Part shown: positions 34,471-46,188 of the stretch, one piece after another
Layout of the letters: the number at the start of each line of letters is the position of its first letter
Numbering within the stretch: position 1 is the stretch's first letter
NCBI GenBank assembly: GCA_950295325.1
Contig: OX485805.1
Coordinates: forward strand, 17,223,501 to 17,287,500
Direction: 5' to 3'
Origin: Polytrichum commune
Taxonomy: Eukaryota > Streptophyta > Polytrichopsida > Polytrichales > Polytrichaceae
DNA length: 64,000 bases
Made by a program: the position numbers and the translations under genes
Notes under the pieces: model-generated
Databases searched by the model: none
The model's input: the letters and a program-made list of their open reading frames with translations, nothing else
Told to the model about the DNA's origin: nothing

Positions 34471-37400
34471 GCAACCTACGCCCTTTTCTAATCTCGGATT
34501 AGGGAATAATTCGTGAGTTGAGAGCATGTGGCAAGGGTTGCATGTAGTATTGCATTTTTCATCCTAGAGGTCGGAGGCAACATTATAAACTATTTCAAAA
34601 CATTCTTCTTAATTTTTAATTGAAAAATCATCGAAGACATCAATCCGTGAGGTCATTTTTGACAAATCATTGTCGAAAACATTTTCCTCTTCCAAGATCA
34701 GTTCTTCAAGCTCTTCTTCGCCCAAGAATATATCCTTAATTGCGTTTGGATCGTTCCTGATGCAAAATTCATCTGGTTCAATGTCATTGTCATTGACATC
34801 ACCAACCAAAAAATGGGCAAGGTGACCGCGCTACGAAGACATTGTGAATGCAAACCACGACTTGTCCAGTGTGCCGTGTGGTGCATTCCATACTCTGGTA
34901 TTCATCAGCTCGTGTGGTAGGGCTCGTGATTCAGGGCTCAAACACTACCGTTGAGTTTGAATGTACTAATGCTTTATGATAATATGAAACAATTGACAAA
35001 GTTACGCATGTTTGTATTCGCCCTACTTACCTGGATTGACTATAGTAGTGAATTTATAATTGAGAACATAAAAACCACCTCAAAATTTGCCGAGTATGTT
35101 TAAATGCATGTTATTAAATAGATGCACCACTAATTGCATGACAACTTCCTGGGCTCGAGGGAGCTATCGTATTGTTGTGTGGTCAATATTTCACATGTTG
35201 ATCAAACTCACAGCCAATCTGAATTTGAGTATAAAAATTATCCGGGGGAAACTATGTGAGAGCATTTTTTTATTTTTTTTGTGGGTACTTGGACCCACGG
35301 TACAAGGTACCAATGGTGATTAATGTTATACGACTTGTCAACATACCCACAACACTTATTCCTGTCATGTCCACATTAAACTTGTGTACGTTTAATTTAT
35401 GACTTGTCTTGTTGTTGCTCTCGAACAATGAAGAATATGAAATACAATTTGTTGGAGTGCGTGCCAATAACGATAAATGAAAACACACTAGCTAACAACG
35501 ATTCATGAACCGATTGCAAAACACTCAAAGAACTGCAAATTTCACACCTACATGCTTCACATTTATTGTTCACGATTATACTCAAGAATGTCATGTTCTT
35601 ACTTGGTAATGTGGTGATTGTTGAAATGGTCTTCGTGAATCAAGGCATGACAACGATTGATGTATTAAAACAACCAACATCCACCACACACACACACAAA
35701 CACTTCATAAAACCCAAGAGAAACCCTACATGTACAAAAGTGCCCACTTTTGCAACGAACCACAAGTGAAGAAAACCTCACCACATAATTCCACCCAAAA
35801 AGCTCGGTAATGTTGGCCAAAATCTCAAGCGCACATAGCATGCATGAGATATCCTATCTAGGCACCGAACAACAGTTGCCTTCAAGATTGAAGACATCAC
35901 ATCCCTTCAAACGTAATTTTGCCCTTCAAATTTTATTTCCCTTCAAAGTGCCCTGCACAGTAATATGTTTGTGTGGAAGTGTGCCCTTCACTTGAAGGGT
36001 TGATAATAAAGTGGTCTTGAACTAAGACCAAGAGGTAGAGGCTATTGTCACGTTGGGATGTAGATTTGGAGGATTGGTGCTTTACAATTCCATTGTGTAG
36101 GGGTAGCACGTGCTTCTAATTGTACATAAAAGGCTTATGTCATATTACATAATACTAGATAATTTGTAATTTTTAGATTTCTTAAAATGTGAAGTGTTGT
36201 ACTTATAGTGTTCAAGTCAAGTGAAGGACTAGAACTTGATTGCCGTTCAAAAATAAACTTATAAGAAGCTTTCAATCTTGAACACTCATTCAACAACCAC
36301 GCATGCAAGAACCATGGCCGTGCAAACTTTGCCATGTTCAAGGTACATGGATATGTGGTTATAGAACGTTTCTTGTTTATGTGGCCCTGCAAACTCCGCC
36401 GCTTAGCTAATCCCCCAACCCTCTCACTTCATGCAACAATCAATCAATGATTATTCACTTTTGTTAAATGTTTTGTAACCATGTATGGCTCATTAAGGAA
36501 AAACACGCTACTTAATGACCCGATTCTCATTTGGAGAGGGGTTTTGAGGTCTAGAGGACTCAAATAGATCCAAAAGAATTACAATAGTTGCATGCACTTA
36601 TGGCGCATTACCTCCACATGTTCATTTGTGGATTGCTCAAATTGTAAAGAGATGAGACTTTTGAATTTCAAGACAGATCTGTAAAGAAAATTTCATAGTC
36701 AAACCACCTTTGCTATGGAAAGGTTATTCTCATGTTAAAACCTTTTGAACTAGTTTTACTTCTTTTGAATACATTATAAATCTACAATTAAAACATCTAC
36801 CATTTGGATTCCTAGAATCTCAAATATGTGTGCGAAATAACTTGGGGCCCTTTCTAGGGTGTTGGCAACTTGGCACTATAAGAGTTGAGGAAAAACCATA
36901 TCAAAGTGAAATGTAATGAATGTTCTTGAATTGGATTCCTTTTACTATGTTCATGTGCCTTAGTTAATAGACTCCCAATATGTGATCAAATGTCTTGATT
37001 ATATATGGAACCCATTGCTATTTGAACTCCAAAAGCAATGTCCAAAACTACAAACATGAAACACTTACTCTATCACCATTATGATATCTTGCAGTATGTC
37101 ACTTCAACATTTGCAAGTGTGCGCACACATAGTAACACACATAACATCGAGACTTTATGTTGTTCACATCCATACAATTAGGTTTCATCAACTATGCACA
37201 ACCGCCCTTGAATACTCCTCAAACGCGGCCTTAAAGTTGACTTGATTTGAACCCAATACATCTCATAGCACTTGAGAATCAAAATAGCTCAACCTAAAGC
37301 CAACACCAAATATATGACCACCTAAAAGAAAGGAGGTTCATTTCAAATCATAACTCTAAGACCCAACACATAGGTGATCTAACACAAGTTACAACTTGAT

Positions 37401-37824
37401 GACTTGCCATCTACTCTTTGTTGGAGAGAAGGAATTCTTGCATATGAACGTACCTCTCAGTCATCCAACATAAGAACCATCAAATAGCTTGCATCCACTA
37501 AACTGTTGTTTTTAGTTAATTTGACACCAAAATTAACTTCGAAGACTTCAAATCAATATAGTCCAAATTAAATGAACCACAAACTAGTTTTATTTTTTAT
37601 TTTTTATGTTGGATGGATGAGAGATATGCAACGATTTTATTTTTCTCTCTTTCCCTCTACCCCCATCTACACTCAAACATGCAAACAGGTTGCCTTCGCA
37701 TATAGGTTCGCTCTTTACCCATGCAAATTGACCTGGGTCAAAATCAAATGACAAAATCTTGTAACTTTGAAATTCATCCAGATAGCAACCACAGTTGAAC
37801 AAAATTGTGTACTTTGCAACCATG
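34471..37824. other. Long intergenic stretch, no gene seen
   Basis: Only short open frames, no recognisable domain, no RNA gene and no assigned repeat. Confidence 0.4.
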
Positions 37825-37888
37825 GTAATAAATGCTCAAAATAGCGTGGAATGCCGATTAATAAGCAACCCAATTCCACATATGTTAA

Positions 37889-38428
37889 GGGCCAAGTTCC
37901 ATGTGCCGGTCCCGGTCCGTTTTTATCAAAATAAAGGGGTGGGCCAGTGAAAAGAGGGTGGTGCCATGTGCCCATCCTTCTCACCCAAGGACCGGTACCC
38001 CCCATGGATGGGTGTCCCACATTTTGTGTTGTGCAAGAACGGGTGCCAAAGGACCGGCGGTCCTAACGTCCTAACGGTCACAAGAAGGACATGTGCCGGT
38101 TAGAAAGCTCCGGTGACCGGATCGGCCGGTCACCTAGGGTACACCCTTGGATACTAAAGGCCACTTTGTTCTTCTAGTCCCTTCTTTTGAGGAGTACTCC
38201 TAGGGAACGTGTATTTTATGATGTTTTTAGAATCTAGATGACCTTCATAAAGTGTCATGTCTTATCACTCACCAAATTTAGTTAGAAAGTAGGAAATCGA
38301 AAAAAACCGGCACCCCACATAGAAGTACCCCTTCATAAAATGGGTGACATCACCCATTTTTTGGATGATGTCACCCGTTTCTCACCCATTTGAAAAACGG
38401 ACCGGGACCGGCACATGGAACTTGGCCT
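37889..38428. mobile_element. PIF/Harbinger (Tourist-like) non-autonomous element inside the tandem array
   Basis: The left end GGGCCAAGTTCCATGTGCCG and right end CGGCACATGGAACTTGGCCT form inverted repeats of about 30 bp (GGTCCCGGTCCG continues inside). The flanks are TAA on both sides (37886-37888 and 38429-38431), the 3-bp duplication typical of Harbinger elements; the alignment could also be read as a 5-bp TTAAG duplication. Other units of the array show the empty site, ATGTTAAGTGTAG. Length 540 bp, no transposase. Confidence 0.8.
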
Positions 38429-38933
38429 TAAGTGTAGTTAACTCAACCATCAATGACTCGACTTCCATGTTGACAAATGATGAACATAAGAGAGGCGGAC
38501 AGTGCATCTAACTTAATCAAGTGCTCTATGCGATTACGGTTTGTGGCAATGTGTTTCAAATACTGAGCCAATTGAGAATTGTTCATGCTCAAAACAGTGT
38601 GGAATGCCGATTACTAAGAGACTCAATTCCACATATGTGAAGTGTAGTTAACTCAACCATCAATGACTATATTTCTTTGTTGACAGATGATGAGCATAAG
38701 AGAGGCGGACGGTGCATCTAACTTAATCAAGTGCTCTCTACCATTGCGGTTTGTAGCAGTGCATTTCAAACACTGACCCAATTGAGAATTATTAATGCTC
38801 AAAATAGTGTGGAATGCCGATTAATAAGCAACCCGATTCCACATATGTTAAGTGTAGTTAACTCAACCATCAATGACCGGACTTCTCTGTTGACAGATGG
38901 TGAGCTTAATAAGGGAGGCAGACAATGCATCTA

Positions 38934-39296
38934 GATAGATAGAAACTCCGGTCCCTTTTAAGGGGCCGGCGTGAATAAAGTGTCCGTTCGTAATGCCAAT
39001 GACCCGATGCCCACTGGACAAGGGGACATTGGGACAATACTACTCTCCCCTTTCGAGGATGGGCACTATAGTGACACACTATACTAGTTCCTAGCTAGCC
39101 ACTAGTGCCTTGAAGATACCGGACATGGTATCCCCCCAAAGGGCTTTGAGGTACCCATACAACAAGGTCCAAGGACCCCCCACCATAGTTGGGTGGACTA
39201 AGGTGGTGAGCACCACGCCGGCATGGGGAATAGAACCCACAACCTCCTCATTGGGGGCCATGAGCCCTAACCACCAAGCCAAGGCCCGTGGTGCCC
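38934..39296 (-). mobile_element. tRNA-type SINE, copy 1
   Basis: Read on the - strand it starts GGGCACCACGGGCCTTGGCT. An A-box-like TGGCTTGGTGG (39271-39281) and a B-box-like GGTTCTATTCC (39227-39237) follow at tRNA-like spacing, and the 3' end is a TATC simple repeat (GATAGAT on the + strand). It is flanked by a 13-bp target duplication GACAATGCATCTA (38921-38933 and 39297-39309) within the 213-bp array. The copy at 49665-50039 is about 98% identical by eye. Confidence 0.85.
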
Positions 39297-40259
39297 GACA
39301 ATGCATCTAACTTAATCAAGTGCTCTATGCGATTGTGGTTTGTGGCAATGCGTTTCAAACACTGAGCCAATTGAACATTGTTAATGCTCAAAATAGTGTG
39401 GAATACCGATTAATCAACGACCCAATTCCACATATGTTACGTGTAGTTAACTCAACCATCAATGACCGGACTTCACTGTTGACAGATAATGAGCATAATA
39501 AGAGATGCGGACGGTGCATCTAACTTAATCAAGTGCTCTATGCAATTACGGTTTGTGGCAATGCGTTTCAAACACCGGCCCAATTGAGAATTGTTAATGC
39601 TAAACATAGTGTGGAATGCCGATTAATAAGCGACCCAATTCCACATATGTTAAGTGTAGTTAACTCAACCATCAATGACCGGACTTCTCTGTTGACAGAT
39701 GATGAGCATAATAAGAGATGCGGACGGTGCATCTAACTTAATCAAGTGCTCTATGCAATTCCAATTTGTGGCAATGCGTTTCAAACAGCGACCCAATTGA
39801 GAATTGTTAATGCTCAAAACAGTGTGGAATACCGATTAATAAGCGACCCGATTCCACATATGTGAAGTGTAGTTAACTCAACCATCAATGACCGGACTTC
39901 TTTATTGACAAATTATGAGCACAGGAGAAGACGGTGCATCTAACTTAATCAAGTGCTCTATGCGATTACGGTTTGTGGCAGTGCGTTTCAAACACTAAGC
40001 CAATTGAGCATTGTTAATGCTCAAAATAGTGTGGAATACCGATTAATAAGCGACCCGATTTCACGTATGTGAAGTGTGGTTGACTCAATCATCAATGACC
40101 TGACTTCTCTGTTGACAGATGATGAGCATAATAAGGGAGGCAGACAGTGCATCTAAGTGCTTCATCAAGTGCTCTCTGTGATTGCGGTTTGTCGCAGTGT
40201 GTTTCAAAACACGGAGCCAATCGAGAATTGTTTTTTAAATATGTATAAAGTATCTTGCC

Positions 40260-40816
40260 ACCAGCAGTCACATTCCGTAAGGATTCCGGATTCAAAGTCG
40301 CCTGCTGCCACCTGACCAGATATTTCCTGACTTTAAATTTTTCTCGGGCTTGCTTTCGATGGAAGGCATGTGGGTGGTCATAGGGTTAGGGTTTAGGGTT
40401 TACACTAGGGTCTAAGACCAAACGAACTCTAATGAAATCGAGCAATTCTATTCGTCAAGAGAATTGTTTGGATCCAAGGAGTTTAGAGGAGGGGCCCAGG
40501 TCCAAGGTATGATAAATGAAGTGGCGATGATGTGGCATCACTTTCTCTCGCTAAATATCAATGGTCCCCACTCTTTCTAGTTTGAGAATTCAATCTCCAA
40601 GCTCGAGTCTAATCTTGAATCCGAAGGTTAGGTCCGTTAACGTGGCCCAAGTTGTTGGGACCATACCTTCGTGTAACCCCACTCTTGGACACTTTCAACT
40701 CCTCATGTGTTACATTGGTCAGTGGTTCCATTTGAGATTTTTCCTCGTTCAATTACCAAATCGCATAAATTTTCACCTAAAGTCTCAACTCCAAAGTTCA
40801 GATGCACTCATGTTGA

Positions 40817-40818
<2 letters not shown>
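40260..40818. other. Intergenic DNA, no gene seen
   Basis: No recognised gene; a TTAGGGTTTAGGGTTT patch near 40385-40400 resembles plant telomere-type repeats but is only about two units long. Confidence 0.4.
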
Positions 40819-40872
<54 letters not shown>

Positions 40873-40897
40873 CACACACACACACACATATATATAT

Positions 40898-40945
<48 letters not shown>
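40819..40945. repeat. Long compound microsatellite (CA)n(TA)n
   Basis: About 127 bp of alternating CA and TA blocks in the order CA-TA-CA-TA-CA-TA-CA. The open frames over this region are products of the repeat. Confidence 0.95.
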
Positions 40946-41246
40946 GGAAATACACATGCTATAATATAATGCATTGTGTTCATATATTGGGTAAAAGTGG
41001 CAGGGGTATAGTTCATAGAGGTGGGTGTCTAGGCTGGAGAGAGGAGATTTTTGTATACTTCTTATCCATCCAACATAAAAAACTTCACCCCATGTAAGTA
41101 AATTATTGCGGATTCATCTCAAATGACCTAATTCAAGGTTCTAGAACTGATGCCGGTGTCAAATCAAACTAAAAACCATAAACTCCGGGATGCATACTAC
41201 ACAAAGGATTTTAGGGTAGATGAATGAGGTACGCTCATACACTATG

Positions 41247-41249
<3 letters not shown>

Positions 41250-41293
<44 letters not shown>
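41250..41293. repeat. (CT)22 microsatellite
   Basis: An uninterrupted run of about 22 CT dinucleotides. Confidence 0.95.
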
Positions 41294-41296
<3 letters not shown>

Positions 41297-42665
41297 CGCC
41301 GGACCACACCCAACAGTTACTTTATGATACTATTCCATGTATATATTAAATGTGTATTTTTAGCGCCTTTTTGGTTCATTAGTTGCAATTGGCCCACTAG
41401 TGCTCCTGTGACAAAGTGCATGGCATAAATATCCTAATACATGAATCCCTGTCACCAGAAGAATGCATGGGCATGCATGCATCACATAAACATTTGCCCC
41501 CGGAAATCGGAATATTCATTTTGAGAATGTCATTCACCAATGACCAAGGAGACCCGATGGCTACACGGGTGATCATAATTAGTGTGTGTTCCCGAAACAT
41601 ACACTATTTTGCCAAGTGAATTTCATGGCGGAATACTGGTGTCCCATAATACATTGGTTAAACCTTAAAGCCCATGTCGACGTCAGAAATGGTCAGTTGA
41701 AGGCGATCAAAGCGGCGTGGAGGTTATCTCGATGTCTTGTCCACGTTCTGATGTTTGAAGTTGGTTTCTATTTCCGATCACTTACAACCACAAAACCGAT
41801 CATTATGGAGGTTTTGATTTAGTTTGGACAGGGGTGTCCCGCCATACAGTTCAAGTCTCAAAATTAGTGAGGATGGGGATTTCAATCGAGTGATACTCGG
41901 TTCATGAATGTATGCTCATTTATCATACATTTTAAAGAAAATTGGTGCGTGTTCTAAGGTGCTTGCAAAGCGATTAAAACAATTTTTGCCAATATATGCT
42001 TGTCATTGAATAATGCGAGGATGAATATAGCTATTGCTTTTAATGATTAGTGTTATTATGAATAATGTCGAGGTGAACAATGCTTCTCAGATCTTTTGGT
42101 GGCACTAGTTTCAAAGGAAATTTAATATCACCTTCACTAAGTTCCCGCACACACTCCCACACACACTATAAATCCTCCCTCGCTGATTGGGATAATCAAT
42201 GTAATTACAAATGAACCAGCTGAGTTTGAGAAGTGACCGGTTGAAGTTCAAGACTTGACGATAATTACGGATCACTTTCCGGGAATGTATGCACTATACA
42301 CCAAATTAGTAAAGAAAAACCGAAAGCACACAACATGTGAAAAAACTGGTTGGACTTGGAAACACTGGGACTTTGACCCATTATGCCCCAAAATCTCCCC
42401 CGGAACACTGGTCATTCGTGCTGTGGACTTTACGACTCTCACTATCACCTTTGAACTTAATGACTTGGAACTGGTGTAAAGAAAAGAGCCTCCGGTTGGT
42501 GTGATATATGGTATGGAATTGAATTCGTCTGCAAAGTCATGTGCGTTTTTTATGAAAGAGGTTCAAGAGAAACTATCATGGAGTCATTACATGATCAAAT
42601 ACTTTAAAACAGAAAATTGTACTAGGTACTCCAATGTGTGCAACACATTTGAGTACTAATTACTA
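41294..42665. other. Intergenic DNA, unassigned open frames
   Basis: Short open frames on the + strand (41416-41619, 41586-41822, 42255-42479) have no domain I recognise. Confidence 0.35.
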
Positions 42666-42669
42666 TATG

Positions 42670-43140
42670 TGACCTTTGCTCCTCTTTTGCAACTCAAGGG
42701 TGATCCAACACACCAAACGAACTTCAAAACCAAGCGATATTCCAATTGCTCGGTAGCTTCTATGCATAATAGGAGCCCCAAACCAAATGCAAACACCAAT
42801 ATCACCATCCTCTACACTCATAGTCCAGCTCATAGAATTTACATATTGTCACAATGGATTCCTTGACCAAGTCCTCGCACAAAAACACACCAAATACGAC
42901 TCATTAATCAACACCATACAAAATAACGGATGGAGAATCAACCCTATCGTTACCATCATAGCCAGAGTGAGAGGAGCCATACACGAACACTTCATTAAAA
43001 AACTTACTAACCTAAACATCCCAAACTTAAATATTACCCTCATACCATACACCAAAATGCCATCAACTGTCTCACACACCTAGTCTTAAACAAAAGATAA
43101 GTTGACAACAAACAAGCACCCGTCCCCCCCCCCCCCCCAA
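42670..43140 (+). mobile_element. Possible 3' coding remnant of a non-LTR retrotransposon (LINE-like)
   Basis: A + frame (42787-43083) reads IEFTYCHNGFLDQVLAQKH, continues with LINTIQNNGW and RGAIHEHFIKKLTNLNIP, and just past its stop an out-of-phase LVLNKR-like stretch is visible, followed by a C15 run. I have the impression of a conserved C-terminal region of plant LINE-type proteins, but cannot confirm it. No reverse transcriptase motif lies in the window. Treat the family call as tentative; a decayed host gene is an alternative. Confidence 0.3.
43124..43138. repeat. Poly-C tract (C15)
   Basis: Uninterrupted run of 15 C directly after the LINE-like coding remnant. Confidence 0.9.
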
Positions 43141-43576
43141 TGAACTTGAGACAACTACTCTACTACCACATCCCACCTCCCAAAGGAGGCATAATACCTT
43201 ATGTTGCATCACGGTCAACCGTGATCAACACAAAGGCTAACATGCTCACATTCATGCCGGTACCTAAATACGGGTGTTGCTTTTTATTTTATTTGCTTAG
43301 TAGCAAAACTTTGGGCCTATGGACTTCATACTTGAATACAAGGGAGATACAAGTCCAAGGTAAGAAAAATAAAATGGAGTAGTGTTAATGACGTGGCATC
43401 GCTCTTCCCACAAATCTTGTTGGTCGTGATTCAAGAAAAATACTTCTTCTAGTTTGAAAGACTAGTCTTCGACCTCGGGTTCATATTGAATTTGAGAAAG
43501 CAAGGTTTGTTCAAAGGGTATTTTGGACCCGAAGTTGTAGAACCTAGACCCTAATATGAGTCAACAATAATAACAA
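43141..43576. other. Intergenic DNA, no gene seen
   Basis: No recognised gene or repeat between the LINE-like remnant and the next dispersed repeat. Confidence 0.35.
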
Positions 43577-44122
43577 CCCTTCCAAACACACACCCCCCCC
43601 ACACACACACACACAAACATATGTATACACCCTAAACTTTGTAACATCAACCTCCATAATGTCACACACTCTCTAATATCCTGAAACCCTAGGGAACAAA
43701 TGTTCGTAGTTCAAATCTTACTCCTTATTGTCATATTTCTCTCCCTTATATCACGAAATTTGTCATTAATGCAAACCACCAAAGAAGTCAACCCACACCC
43801 TCACATTGCGCCATGTGTCAACATGCGGAGTGTCACCTTCTTCTTATTATTATTCTTGTTCTTGTTCTTCTTATGCCACTTGTTGAATGTTGGTGAATGC
43901 GTCCGCCACATCGCTTGGGAAGGCCAAGCGGAGTGGACCACACTAGCGTAGGTGACGGGAGAATGAATTCAAAATATCCTCACATCTCCTTTGAGTTATT
44001 CCATAATGCCACATGCTACACTTAATCCACAGTATCTCGCATCCATGTTAACACTACAAAACTTTGTAATATCACGTGCACTTTAATTGCCACAAGTGTG
44101 ATACTACGGAGTTTAGAGTGTA
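43577..44122 (+). repeat. Dispersed repeat family S, copy 2
   Basis: This is homologous to 33489-33910, with an extra ~130 bp (about 43830-43960, including a TTCTTATTATTATTCTTGTT-type run) that the first copy lacks. It begins at a CA/C8 microsatellite. Confidence 0.65.
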
Positions 44123-44194
44123 TATGCATAGTAGGCCAAACCCTAGCCAAATTTAGTAACAATTTTGAGCATGCGGCTGAATTTAAATTTGACT

Positions 44195-44615
44195 TTGGGG
44201 GGGCCTGTTAGTGGGAGCCGATGAGGTTCCTATGTGTATAGATTCAGGCCGATACCACATGAGTGGCAGCCTGGGAGGAGGTAAAGCCTAGGGTAAAGCC
44301 TAGGGTGGGGGGTGGCATGTCAGCCACTGCCCCTGACCCCCACCACACTCTGCCGGGGAGTGAGGGAGCTCGGAGCAGGAGCGGGGAGTGAGGGTGTTGG
44401 AGGAGACGCCATATGGTGGTCCCGCCATTTGATGTGGCACGGCAGGTGAGCGCTGCCAGTGTATTTTCCCTGGTAGAGTCTCCCTGCCGATCGGGGATGC
44501 CACCGGGGATAGCCTCTCACATGCCTGCCCTTGGTGTGGTAAGTGGCAGGTGGGCTCGGCCAATGGGGGCAAGCAGTACGGCCTGCCTACCCCCCATGTG
44601 GTACCCCCCTCACTT
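44195..44615. repeat. GC-rich island with internal duplications, unassigned
   Basis: About 420 bp far richer in G+C than its surroundings, with internal duplications (GGGTAAAGCCTA twice; GGGGAGTGAGGG twice). Open frames run on both strands, as expected from composition. It has no recognised protein and no tRNA-like boxes I trust. It could be a SINE-like or other repeat from a GC-rich source. Confidence 0.4.
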
Positions 44616-44675
44616 AGGTAGTTAAACAAGTGAATAGCTTGAGCATGGATAAGCTCCCAATCAAGCCAACATAAG

Positions 44676-45090
44676 CTGCACTAAATATTGTATTTTATGT
44701 CATATGGTATTTCATATTATATGGTATTCCATGGCATTATATTACCTTTTCTAATGACACCTCTTATGAATAAGTTTACAATATTGTCATCATAGCTTAC
44801 TTTTAGTACATCCAAATGCCCGTTAATGAAACAAAATTTGGTATACCATGCATCCCAACAATTTTGTTATGAGATCTTGTCATGGATGATTGCGATTTGG
44901 ATGAAAGATCACTTAGTAAGTGACAATAATTATAACATTGTATATATATAATGCCCAAATTTGTTAACAAAGAATGGAAAAATAATGCTAGGTTTACATT
45001 TAGTGTTGGTGACACTACGTGGACGGTTTACACTTAATATTGAGCAAGACAAATAGAACAGGTGGCACTAAATAGAAATATTTAGTGTTG
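44676..45090. mobile_element. Long relative of the CTACACTAAA-end family, copy A
   Basis: The left end GCACTAAATATTGTATTTTA and the reverse complement of the right end, ACAACACTAAATATTTCTAT, are related. The whole segment is homologous to 54190-54595, including ATGACACCTCTTATGAAT, GGATGATTGCGATTTGGATG and TTTAGTGTTGGTGACACTAC. Non-coding. Confidence 0.6.
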
Positions 45091-45410
45091 TATAAAGTGG
45101 AGACATATCAAACCGGCAAGAGATGGAGGTGACGTGGTCTAAAGCCCCTATGGCACCGAGTCAATACTAAGGAATGCTTCAAGCCTGTTTTTGTTTGAGG
45201 CTCAAAAAACAAGAGCTTCGACTCTTGGCAACTGTATTAATAAGTGTCCTTTGCAAGGTAACTCGGGGTCTTCACAAGCCCTTTACACAAGGCGTGTGCT
45301 TAGGGGTATCATATCATCCAAGCTCTGAACTGGGGTATCATCCAACCAATGTATCTTGTTGTTTTCTTTAAAGAAATTTCAATTTCATATTGGTGTTTCA
45401 TATTAACCTC
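45091..45410. other. Intergenic DNA, no gene seen
   Basis: One 65-codon open frame without a recognised domain. Confidence 0.35.
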
Positions 45411-46188
45411 GGTGTGGACTCTTCATTGGAAATTTAAATGACGTGTGTTGATGACTATGAAATAAAACACCCTATGCATGATAATTTTGTAACGAAAAAC
45501 GAATGCATACGTACTAATAGTAAGGGGCAATGCCAATATTTTGAGGGGGGGGGGGCTGACCTCAAAATTTAGAAATATGCAGTGTATATTTTATTTTCAA
45601 ATTTTAATAGGTGGTAAAATTTGATTATTTGTTGAGGGATTGGACTCGTCAAATTGACATCCCCGTAATCTTTTTGATAATGTTGTCAATACCCAAAGCG
45701 TTGGCAACATGGGCGAAGCTGGGGGGGGACTTTCCTTCAATGTCAGGGGGGGCTCAGCCCCCCTCCAGCCCCCTTGGCTTCGCCCTTGTTAATGGTAAGC
45801 TAGAAAATGGACTCATGGATTTATACAAAGCTTTTCAATTTAATGTGATAAATGCTTCCACTACTACATACACAACATATATACCATTAAATAAACATGT
45901 GTTTATTTAATATACGTGTCATTGAGGAGTATTCCCATTTGACAACAATGAATGAAAACCTAAATTGGATGAGACTAACACATTTTTGTCATTTTTTCTT
46001 TAAACCTTGGGACCCCATGTTGTACCTATCCCTTTACTTCAAAATTCCTAATAGCCTTTATGAATGTACACACTACAACAACAACAAAATCACCTCTCCC
46101 TTATGTATATTATGTATGCTAATACCTCAAAAAATACCCCTCTCTACACTCACGTTAGTTTGTACTTGATAGGAAGAGTCCATCTCCC
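45411..46188 (+). mobile_element. Terminal-inverted-repeat DNA element, single intact-looking copy
   Basis: It starts GGTGTGGACTCTTCATTGG and ends GGAAGAGTCCATCTCCCGG, with a GGACTCTTC core inverted at the ends. The first half matches 2731-3130 and the second half matches 3196-3445, so this copy defines the order of the family. A G-rich, AGGGGGGGCTCAGCCCCCC-type block (45718-45765) lies inside. No transposase is visible. Confidence 0.55.

Larger units (their letters stand above)
37825..40235 (+). repeat. ~213-bp tandem array, about 7 units, with two insertions
   Basis: The phrase ACTTAATCAAGTGCTCT recurs at 38511, 38721, 39310, 39523, 39736 and 39943, and in a variant form at about 40159. 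With the SINE and its duplicated target removed, the steps are 210, 213, 213, 213, 207 and 216 bp. Each unit also carries ATTCCACATATGTTAAGTGT and CAATGACCGGACTTCTCTGT or variants. Three units hold a 67-codon open frame of the same length (38731-38934, 39320-39523, 39533-39736; ...QLRIVNAQNSVE...). The array is interrupted by a Harbinger-type element and a SINE, so it predates both. Confidence 0.9.

Noticed and set aside
39091-39310. Open frames over the SINE (also at 49835-50120)
   Set aside because: Both strands are open over a tRNA-type SINE; the identical peptide at two loci reflects the repeat, not a gene.
40378-40402. Interstitial telomere repeat
   Set aside because: Only about two TTTAGGG-like units, too short to mean more than chance.
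40561-41097. 178-codon frame with a Thr-His repeat
   Set aside because: It is created by the CA/TA microsatellite at 40819-40945.
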